Positions 36,074-41,791 of a DNA stretch of 41,791 nucleotides are shown here, in pieces. The position numbers and the translations under genes were made by a program. This DNA is from Gammaproteobacteria bacterium (lineage in GTDB: Bacteria; Pseudomonadota; Gammaproteobacteria; Pseudomonadales; Halieaceae): the NCBI GenBank assembly GCA_024686215.1, contig JAIBDN010000017.1, positions 1-41,791 on the forward strand, given 5' to 3'. The number at the start of each line of letters is the position of its first letter. Position 1 is the first letter of the stretch. The notes below the pieces were generated by a model that was not told the DNA's origin, made no database searches, and saw only the letters and a list, made by a program, of their open reading frames with translations.

Positions 36074-36685
36074 TCCCGCCGCCCTCAGCAGTACACTGGC
36101 AGCCAGTAGAATAAGAATGATACCGAAAATCCTATCGATTATCGCCGCGCTGCGTTGCAGCTTTTGCAGAAATCTTTCGCGGGATATCAGTGCCACGATC
36201 AGGGCATACCAGCTGGCATCGGTGACGCCCACGGTGGCAACCATAATGGCCTTCTCTGAAACTGGCGCATCGGGATTCAGGAATTGGGAAAATAGCGCGA
36301 GCATAAATATGGCCAGCTTGGGGTTGAGAAACGCTACCAGAAATCCACTCAGCGCGGCGCCCTGCGCGTTGCCACTACTGTGCGTGGCGTTGAGATCACT
36401 GCCGCTGCTGCGCAATGATTTGATTCCCAGGTAAATCAGGTAGCCGGCTCCGGCAACCTGCAGGACGATGAACAGGGTGGGGGAGCGCGCAATCAGCACT
36501 GCCAGACCTGCCACTGTCAGCAAGCCATACAATGCCACTCCAAGACCGTGGGCCAGCGCACTGGCATAGCCGGCGGTGTGCCCGCCACTCAGGGTGTTGT
36601 TCATCACGACTGCCAGGCTGGGGCCTGGTGACATGGCACCCAGCAGGCAGATGCTGAGTAGGGATAGCCAGAGGCTTAATTCCAC
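36065..36685 (-). CDS. LysE/RhtB-family exporter
   Basis: A 206-residue membrane protein with about 6 hydrophobic segments. The family motif MSPGPSLAVVM is at residues 18-28, followed by GHTAGYASALAHGLGV and later FLVAFLNPKLAIFML. This family exports amino acids or small organic molecules. It begins 9 nt after the aldehyde dehydrogenase stop and is the last gene of the GMC-ALDH-LysE unit. That context suggests export of a product or toxic intermediate of the alcohol/aldehyde oxidation, which is inference. Confidence 0.92.
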   Translation of the reverse strand: MELSLWLSLLSICLLGAMSPGPSLAVVMNNTLSGGHTAGYASALAHGLGVALYGLLTVAGLAVLIARSPTLFIVLQVAGAGYLIYLGIKSLRSSGSDLNATHSSGNAQGAALSGFLVAFLNPKLAIFMLALFSQFLNPDAPVSEKAIMVATVGVTDASWYALIVALISRERFLQKLQRSAAIIDRIFGIILILLAASVLLRAAGLV

Positions 36686-36694
36686 CCGGTACCT

Positions 36695-38143
36695 TTATTT
36701 TTTGATTTGCGAGTCCAGCATCTTAGCAACTTTCTCGCCGTAGGGGGGCAGGGTGCCGGCGAGCTTGGCAAGGTCTACAAAGCCTTCCTGGTAAACTGAG
36801 CGAGCGTGGCTGAAAGTACGAAAACCATCCCGCCCGCGGTAATTACCCATTCCGCTGTGCCCAACACCACCAAACGGCATATCGTCGCAAGCCACGTGCA
36901 TGGCAATAGTATTTACCGATACCCCCCCGGAAATAGTTTCGCTGATAACCCTGGACTGTTCTTGCTTGTCACGGCCGAAGTAATACAGGGCCAGTGGGCG
37001 TTCGCGGGCGTTAATGAAGTCCAGCACCGAATCCAGGTTCTCATAGGTTTTGATGTTAAGCACCGCGCCAAAAATTTCATCCTGCATGCAGGCCAGTTCA
37101 TCCGCTGGATCTACCAGCAGGTGCAGCGCGATTTTGTGCTGCTCAGGAGCGGAAAATTCATCCCCCTGGTTGCACAGCGGGATCACGCGAGTGCCGTGTT
37201 CGCTCGCGTCTTCAATATATGTCTTTACCCGCTGGAAGTGTCGCTCGTTAATGCAGGCTACGAAATCCGGGTTGTCCTGCACAGTGGGGAATTGCTCGGC
37301 GATAACCTCCTTGCAGCGACGGATGAAGGCCTCCAGCCGACTTTGGGGCACAAAGCAGTAATCGGGGCTGACACATAGTTGGCCGCCGTTCATCGCCTTG
37401 CCGCTGATAATACGCTCTGCTGCGAGTTGGATATCACAGTCTTCGCTGACAATGACCGGTGATTTTCCACCCAACTCCAGGGTTACCGGCACCAGGTTTT
37501 TTGCTGCGGCTTGCATGACCAGCAGGCCGATGCTGGTGGCGCCGGTGAAGATGATATGGTCCAGTTGCAGTGCACTGAAAGCGGCGCCGACTTGCGGGCC
37601 CCCTGTGACCACCGCTATCTCCGACTCTTCGAAATAGCGCGCGAATAGTTCCTTCATCAACTCCCCGGTCTGCGGTGTGAACTCAGAGGGTTTGATCATG
37701 GCCCTGTTGCCTGCGCCGAGCACATCAGCCAGGGGGCTGAAAATCATATTTATCGGCACGTTCCAGGGCGTCATGATGCCGATAACCCCTTTCGGCTGGT
37801 AGTGCACCTGCGCCCTCGCGCCGAGAAAATTCATCGGTATGAAAGGGCTGCGCTTTTCCGGTTTCATCCATTTCTTCAGGTTTTTCTTTACAAACTTCAG
37901 GCTGCCCACGGAATTCATAATGTCCGTCATCAGGGTGACGTACTTCGAGCGACAACCGAAATCGTCGCTGACGGCCTCACAGATGGCTTCTTTATTGTCT
38001 ACCAGTAATGCGATGCAGCGGTCCAGCCGATCGACTCGCGTGGCCAGGGCAACCGGGCCCTCGCGCCTGAAAGCGCTGCGTTGCGCATCCAGGATAGCTT
38101 GTAGCTCAATGGCGGCTGCGCTTTCTTTGTTACTTGCGTTCAT
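36695..38143 (-). CDS. Coniferyl-aldehyde-type aldehyde dehydrogenase
   Basis: A 482-residue NAD(P)-dependent aldehyde dehydrogenase. The catalytic Cys257 is in [10 protein letters not shown] and the general base Glu223 in [19 protein letters not shown] and FTGATSIG form parts of the cofactor site. The sequence, especially [15 protein letters not shown] and [15 protein letters not shown], fits the coniferyl-aldehyde dehydrogenase/class 3 ALDH branch. AAGGAA lies upstream of ATG 38143. It follows the GMC oxidoreductase gene by 24 nt, so the two probably oxidise an alcohol to an acid in sequence. Confidence 0.93.
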   Translation of the reverse strand: MNASNKESAAAIELQAILDAQRSAFRREGPVALATRVDRLDRCIALLVDNKEAICEAVSDDFGCRSKYVTLMTDIMNSVGSLKFVKKNLKKWMKPEKRSPFIPMNFLGARAQVHYQPKGVIGIMTPWNVPINMIFSPLADVLGAGNRAMIKPSEFTPQTGELMKELFARYFEESEIAVVTGGPQVGAAFSALQLDHIIFTGATSIGLLVMQAAAKNLVPVTLELGGKSPVIVSEDCDIQLAAERIISGKAMNGGQLCVSPDYCFVPQSRLEAFIRRCKEVIAEQFPTVQDNPDFVACINERHFQRVKTYIEDASEHGTRVIPLCNQGDEFSAPEQHKIALHLLVDPADELACMQDEIFGAVLNIKTYENLDSVLDFINARERPLALYYFGRDKQEQSRVISETISGGVSVNTIAMHVACDDMPFGGVGHSGMGNYRGRDGFRTFSHARSVYQEGFVDLAKLAGTLPPYGEKVAKMLDSQIKK

Positions 38144-38167
38144 CTGTATTTCCTTTGTAATACTGCG

Positions 38168-39892
38168 TTATTCGACTGCAGCGGTCGCAGTCTGCTTACG
38201 CTTCATTGTTTTCTTGAGCGGGGCGCTGTGGGTCGAGCTCTCGGGGAAATGTACCCTTACTCCGGCATCTTGCAGCACCATGTCGGCACACTTCTCTGCA
38301 ATCATGATGGTCGGTGCGTTGGTGTTGCCTGATACCACCGTGGGCATAATGGACGCATCTGCAATACGCAGGCCGTGTAAGCCGTGTACCCGCAGTCGAT
38401 GGTCAACGACTGCCATGTCGTCTGCGCCCATCTTGCAGGTGCCTACCGGGTGGTAGACGGATTCGGCTTGCGCGCGCACATACGACAGAATTTCCTCATC
38501 TGTATCGGTGTTGGCTCCGGGCAGAATTTCATCGCCGCGATAATTGTTTAGTGCGGGAGCCGCGAAGATAGTCCGTACCCGACGCAGCGCGGCGACAATG
38601 GCTTTGCGATCATTGTCTGTGTCCAGGTAATTGGCGCGAATCGCTGGAGCAATGGCCGGATTAGCACTGCGGATGTGCACGTTGCCACGGCTTTCGGGTC
38701 TCAGGTGGCAGACCGTAGCCGTGGTGCCGGGCCGGGTTTTCAAGTTGCCCTTGCTGTCAGCTTCGCTGGCGGCGGGTGCAAAGTGTATCTGCGCATCGGG
38801 CGTGTCCTGTTTCTCGCTGGTGCGAAAGAATGCGCCGACCTGGGAGGCCGGGTGAGCCAGTAAACCGCGACCGCTGAACAGGTACTTGAACAGGTTTTTG
38901 AGCATGCTGAGCGGGCGTGTTTCTTCGTAAAAAGTGTGCACACCGTGCAGTCCCTGTTGCACATTCACCGTCAGGTGGTCCTGCAGGTTTTCTCCCACTC
39001 CCGGAAGCTCCTGTGCAATCGGTATGCCTAGAGATTCAAGACGCTCGCGTTGCCCTATACCAGAGAGTTCCAGCAGTTGCGGTGAGTTGATTACCCCGCC
39101 GCACAATATCACCTCGCCCTGGGCAAAGGCCCGGTTTAACTGTGAGGCGCCTTTCTTTGCGCTTTGGCGGTATTCAACACCGACGGCCCTGCCGTTTTCT
39201 AGCAGGATGCGCTCAGCAAGGGCACCGGTGGCAATGGTGAGGTTGGGGCGTTGTTGGCACAGTTTCAAGTAGGTACGCGCGGTACTTTGGCGGCGGCCAT
39301 TGCGTATATTTAGCTGAAAGTCTCCCGCACCTTCCTGGCAGGGTCCGTTAAAATCCTCGTTATAGGGCATGCCAGTCTGTACTGCCGCCTGCACGAATAG
39401 GTCCGCCAGTTCCAGCTTCTCTTGTATGGGCACTTCCTCTACCCAGAGTGGGCCACCGTAGCCGTGGAATTTGCTCGGCCCCTCGGCTTTGTGTTCCGAG
39501 CGTTTGAAGTACGGCAGTACCTGGTCATAAGACCAGCCCTCATTGCCCAGTTGTGCCCAGTGGTCGTAGTCCTCGCGCTGCCCGCGAATATAGACCATGC
39601 CATTGATACAGCTGGTGCCACCCAGCACTTTGCCCCGCGGCCACGACATTTTCCGGTTATGCATATTCGGTTCTGGTTCTGTCTCGTAGCACCAGTTCAC
39701 CTTCGGATTCTTCATCAGGAAGGCGAAGCCCAGGGGGATATGGATCATCGGCAAGCTGTCCTTGCCTCCGGCTTCCAGTAATAACACACGGCGGCTGGCT
39801 TCCCGGGACAGGCGATAGGCAAGTGCACAACCGGCTGAGCCAGCGCCCACAATAATGTAGTCGTAAGGTGTTTCCCTGTCGCTCATAAGCAT
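38168..39892 (-). CDS. GMC-family FAD oxidoreductase (choline/alcohol dehydrogenase-like)
   Basis: A 574-residue flavoprotein. The FAD motif GAGSAG is at about 16-21, followed by [20 protein letters not shown] and the C-terminal pair expected for GMC enzymes, His in [10 protein letters not shown] and Asn in [14 protein letters not shown]. The family oxidises alcohols. I prefer ATG 39892 (GGA upstream); ATG 39886 is also possible. The last 30 residues are basic and low-complexity and extend beyond the usual end. It heads the unit with ALDH and a LysE exporter and is divergent from a TetR regulator. Confidence 0.93.
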   Translation of the reverse strand: MLMSDRETPYDYIIVGAGSAGCALAYRLSREASRRVLLLEAGGKDSLPMIHIPLGFAFLMKNPKVNWCYETEPEPNMHNRKMSWPRGKVLGGTSCINGMVYIRGQREDYDHWAQLGNEGWSYDQVLPYFKRSEHKAEGPSKFHGYGGPLWVEEVPIQEKLELADLFVQAAVQTGMPYNEDFNGPCQEGAGDFQLNIRNGRRQSTARTYLKLCQQRPNLTIATGALAERILLENGRAVGVEYRQSAKKGASQLNRAFAQGEVILCGGVINSPQLLELSGIGQRERLESLGIPIAQELPGVGENLQDHLTVNVQQGLHGVHTFYEETRPLSMLKNLFKYLFSGRGLLAHPASQVGAFFRTSEKQDTPDAQIHFAPAASEADSKGNLKTRPGTTATVCHLRPESRGNVHIRSANPAIAPAIRANYLDTDNDRKAIVAALRRVRTIFAAPALNNYRGDEILPGANTDTDEEILSYVRAQAESVYHPVGTCKMGADDMAVVDHRLRVHGLHGLRIADASIMPTVVSGNTNAPTIMIAEKCADMVLQDAGVRVHFPESSTHSAPLKKTMKRKQTATAAVE

Positions 39893-39914
39893 GGAGTCCG
39901 AGTTGGTTTCCGGG

Positions 39915-39939
39915 TGTTGAGACAACTGTAGTCTCAACA
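39915..39939. promoter_or_regulatory. TetR-type operator, 25-bp near-perfect palindrome
   Basis: TGTTGAGAC (39915-39923) and GTCTCAACA (39931-39939) are perfect 9-bp arms around AACTGTA. Within the centre a further two pairs match, leaving one mismatch in the whole palindrome. It lies in the 105-bp divergent spacer, 22 nt before the GMC start and 58 nt before the TetR start. It is the likely binding site of that TetR protein, controlling both directions. Confidence 0.8.
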
Positions 39940-39997
39940 ATAGACAAATATACAAAAAACGATTATTGTTCATTCGTGTTATCAGGTCAAGAGTGTC

Positions 39998-40600
39998 ATG
40001 ACAGCGACAGAGCAGGATCAGTTTAATTCAGTGGACTATAACGACCCGATGGTAAATCGCATTCTGGATGCCGGGGAGCAGTGTATTCATCGCTTTGGTA
40101 TTCGGCGCACTGCGATGGGAGAGGTTGCCAGGGTTGGCAAGCTCTCTCGCGGGTCCATCTATCGCTATTTCGCCGACAAAGAAGCCCTGGTGTCCGGCGT
40201 TTTCCAGCGGCGGCAGGCCTTGTACCTGAACCGTACGGAAGCGGCTCTGGAGAAACTTCCGACCCTGGTGGATAAACTGACACACTCAGTGGTCAGTGGT
40301 CGGCAGGATATGGCCGAGGGGATCTTTGCCAGCCTGGCGGAAACCGAGCCCGAAACTGTGGCCATGATGTTTCTGGAGCCCAGCTTTTACCAGCGCTCGG
40401 TGTCTTTCTGGCCGCCGCATATTGAGCTGGCCAAGCGCGAAGGGGAGATCGGTGCCGCTATCGATATTGAGACCGCCACGGACTTCATCATGCGCCTGGC
40501 GGTGTCTCTGGTTACGTTTCCTGATATGGGCCTGAACCTGAAGTCGCGCAAGGATATCCGCCGCTACTTGCAGCAGGTTGTAAGTCGTGGTCTGGGTTGA
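39998..40600 (+). CDS. TetR-family transcriptional regulator
   Basis: A 200-residue regulator with an N-terminal helix-turn-helix (about 20-65) in which FGIRRTAMGEVARVGKLSRG and SIYRYFADKEALV match the TetR DNA-binding domain. The C-terminal part would bind an effector and form a dimer; the ligand is unknown. It is divergent from the GMC-ALDH-LysE operon and shares its spacer with a near-perfect palindrome. It probably represses that operon and its own gene. Confidence 0.92.
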   Translation: MTATEQDQFNSVDYNDPMVNRILDAGEQCIHRFGIRRTAMGEVARVGKLSRGSIYRYFADKEALVSGVFQRRQALYLNRTEAALEKLPTLVDKLTHSVVSGRQDMAEGIFASLAETEPETVAMMFLEPSFYQRSVSFWPPHIELAKREGEIGAAIDIETATDFIMRLAVSLVTFPDMGLNLKSRKDIRRYLQQVVSRGLG

Positions 40601-41055
40601 ATGGCCCGGGGCCGGCAGTTGGCCTACCGGTGCTTGGCGAGACTATATGTAACACTGCGTAACCCGTAGGTTTTCCACAAATTCTGTGGATATGTCGGTG
40701 GATAAATTGTTCAATCGGCGCTATAGGGCAGTAGATACACTCATTGTGACAGATTGATCAAAAAATAGACAATAGATAAATAGTCAATAAATACAGTTGG
40801 TTACAGTGCTATCTTAAGGTTTTGAATTTAAAGTAAAAGCTAAGCCCGTGAAAGTTTCATGACGCAGGATTTGTGTGCATAACCTTTGACAAGGTGCTAC
40901 TTAGGGTAACTTTTTCCCGTGCTTGGAAACAATACCCATGGGGTAGGAGGTAACGTCAAACTCGGTGTTTGCAGAAAGGCTATATCTGTAGCTTTTCCTC
41001 AACCGTCAAGTGTTTTTGCAGGTGTTACCGCAAAATTGCGCGGCGGTAATGTGTG
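40601..41055. other. Gene-free AT-rich stretch with DnaA-box-like sites
   Basis: This 455-bp spacer holds no open frame that looks coding. It contains four 9-mers matching or nearly matching the DnaA box TTWTNCACA: TTTTCCACA at 40671-40679 (full match), ATATCCACA on the minus strand at 40685-40693, TTATCCACC on the minus strand at 40697-40705, and TTATGCACA on the minus strand at 40874-40882 (full match). Between them lies a run of AT-rich near-repeats (40764-40793): AATAGAC, AATAGATA, AATAGTC, AATAAATA. Some of it probably serves the 3' ends of the flanking convergent genes tetR and queD. Confidence 0.45.
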
Positions 41056-41412
41056 CTAATTGCCACGATAAATACAGCCGCTGGTGCAAGTCTCGCGTAT
41101 CTCTACTGCGCTAAGCTGTGGCAGTTGCGGCTGCAGCCTTTCCCATATCCAGCGCGCGATGTTTTCGCTGGTGGGGTTTTCGAGACCCGGTATATCGTTC
41201 AGGTAGTAATGATCCAGTTGCTGGTAGATGGGCTGGAACGTGCTTTTCAGGTCGCTGAAGTCCATCACCCAGCCGGAAGGCTCGGGTGCATCACCGGCGA
41301 CTGAGAGCCTCACCAGGAAGGAGTGACCGTGCAGCCTCGCGCACTTGTGCCCCGGCGGAACATTGGGTAAACGGTGCGCCGCTTCGAAGTGAAATTCCTT
41401 GTAGATTTCCAT
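41056..41412 (-). CDS. queD: 6-carboxytetrahydropterin synthase QueD
   Basis: A 118-residue QueD/PTPS-family enzyme that makes 6-carboxy-5,6,7,8-tetrahydropterin from dihydroneopterin triphosphate in queuosine synthesis. The zinc histidines are His13 (EAAHRL), His28 and His30 (LHGHSF), the catalytic cysteine is Cys24 (HKCARLHGH), and ETCTSGC lies near the C-terminus. Length is normal. The ribosome site upstream of ATG 41412 is weak. It stands alone here, with no queC, queE or queF in the window, next to tRNA genes; tRNA-Asp(GUC) is one of the tRNAs that receives queuosine. Confidence 0.95.
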   Translation of the reverse strand: MEIYKEFHFEAAHRLPNVPPGHKCARLHGHSFLVRLSVAGDAPEPSGWVMDFSDLKSTFQPIYQQLDHYYLNDIPGLENPTSENIARWIWERLQPQLPQLSAVEIRETCTSGCIYRGN

Positions 41413-41493
41413 GATTTTTACTCGTTGAGCTGTGTATGGGCGTGCCGTCGGCAGGGCGTACCTGGAGCGGTCCAGTGGGTCCGTCAGGGTAGG

Positions 41494-41511
41494 GATTTTA
41501 CTACTAAAATC
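41494..41511. promoter_or_regulatory. Palindrome upstream of queD
   Basis: GATTTTA and TAAAATC are perfect 7-bp arms around CTAC, 82 nt before the queD start in an AT-rich promoter region. It could be an operator or part of the queD promoter. No typical preQ1 aptamer was visible in this leader. Confidence 0.35.
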
Positions 41512-41560
41512 AATAGCTTTTATTTGGCAGTATTTATTTCACAAATTCTCCAGCGAAGGT

Positions 41561-41588
41561 TTGACAGCAATGCCAGAATCTCTATAAT
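41561..41588 (+). promoter_or_regulatory. Sigma-70 consensus promoter for the tRNA operon
   Basis: TTGACA (41561-41566) and TATAAT (41583-41588) are both perfect consensus hexamers with a 16-nt spacer. GCGCG follows the -10, a GC-rich discriminator as expected for stringently controlled stable RNA genes. Transcription would start about 10 nt before tRNA-Val. Confidence 0.9.
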
Positions 41589-41605
41589 GCGCGTTCTCGG
41601 TTAGG

Positions 41606-41681
41606 GGGTGATTAGCTCAGCTGGGAGAGCATCTGCCTTACAAGCAGAGGGTCGGCGGTTCGATCCCGTCATCACCCACCA
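41606..41681 (+). tRNA. tRNA-Val (anticodon UAC)
   Basis: 76-nt tRNA. The acceptor GGGTGAT pairs with ATCACCC, the D-arm GCTC/GAGC and anticodon stem TCTGC/GCAGA are intact, the loop CTTACAA gives anticodon TAC, the T-arm GGCGG-TTCGATC-CCGTC is near normal, and ACCA is encoded at the end. Confidence 0.97.
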
Positions 41682-41707
41682 ATTTTCACCGAGAAAATTA
41701 CTACCGT

Positions 41708-41784
41708 GGACCGGTAGTTCAGTTGGTTAGAATGCCGGCCTGTCACGCCGGAGGTCGCGAGTTCGAGTCTCGTCCGGTCCGCCA
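41708..41784 (+). tRNA. tRNA-Asp (anticodon GUC)
   Basis: 77-nt tRNA, 26 nt after tRNA-Val and probably in the same transcript. The acceptor GGACCGG pairs with CCGGTCC, the anticodon stem is GCCGG/CCGGC-like, the loop CTGTCAC gives anticodon GTC, the T-arm has TTCGAGT, and GCCA ends it. GUC is a queuosine-receiving anticodon. Confidence 0.97.
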
Positions 41785-41791
41785 TTTTTAA

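Noticed and set aside
41413-41605. preQ1 riboswitch upstream of queD
   Set aside because: No small pseudoknot-type aptamer pattern was found; only an AT-rich palindrome is seen.
1-41791. Insertion sequences, CRISPR arrays, prophage genes
   Set aside because: No transposase, integrase, phage structural gene or regularly spaced repeats were seen anywhere in the window.

Overview
The window reads as chromosomal DNA of a marine-type gammaproteobacterium. RapA, SprT, a DUF3301 protein, a FabY-type ketosynthase and a RibB with a decayed RibA half are all gammaproteobacterial traits, and the dense acyl-CoA metabolism with a BVMO, a P450 and a GMC oxidoreductase suggests an oligotrophic Halieaceae/Cellvibrionales-like bacterium. 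The taxon is inference. I see no insertion sequence, prophage or CRISPR array. The window opens inside a gene and ends just after a tRNA.

Layout. 1-3946 (+): a 5'-truncated DUF3604 gene, then SDR, alpha/beta hydrolase and metallo-beta-lactamase-fold hydrolase, tightly packed. 3947-4199: a spacer holding an antisense relic of a third DUF3604 gene. 4200-6137 (+): a complete exported DUF3604 protein. 12181-6134 (-): RapA, Baeyer-Villiger-type monooxygenase and acyl-CoA ligase. 12479-15873 (+): thiolase and FadB/FadJ-like beta-oxidation pair ending at a hairpin. 18996-15905 (-): APH-like kinase, enoyl-CoA hydratase, thiolase. 19180-19695 (+): SprT. 24957-19692 (-): PhaA/AtoB-like thiolase, RibB-type protein, DUF748 protein. 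26054-25053 (-): GlxA-type AraC regulator, divergent from a FabY-type ketosynthase (26174-28033), which is followed by FkbM methyltransferase, nitroreductase, dienoyl-CoA isomerase, PpiC-like protein and HupE/UreJ protein. 33721-32360 (-): cytochrome P450. 34706-33918 (-): lipoprotein. 34772-36073 (+): YbfF-like esterase and DUF3301 protein. 39892-36065 (-): GMC oxidoreductase, coniferyl-aldehyde-type dehydrogenase, LysE exporter, divergent from a TetR regulator (39998) with a strong palindromic operator. 40601-41055: a gene-free AT-rich stretch with DnaA-box-like sites. Then queD (-), tRNA-Val(UAC) and tRNA-Asp(GUC).

How the genes fit together. Most genes belong to oxidation and CoA-dependent breakdown of a hydrophobic substrate. 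P450, BVMO and GMC/ALDH can introduce and oxidise oxygen functions. SDR, hydrolase and MBL enzymes can process ketones, esters or lactones. The ligase activates acids, and hydratases, a dienoyl-CoA isomerase, the FadJ-like protein and three thiolases degrade the CoA esters. The actual substrate cannot be read from the sequence. Housekeeping genes (rapA, sprT, ribB, queD, tRNAs) are interspersed.

Most notable observations: the DUF3604 neighbourhood with its antisense relic; three convergent gene pairs whose stop codons share one CTAG; the DnaA-box/AT-repeat cluster at 40.6-40.9 kb; and the near-perfect TetR operator at 39915-39939.
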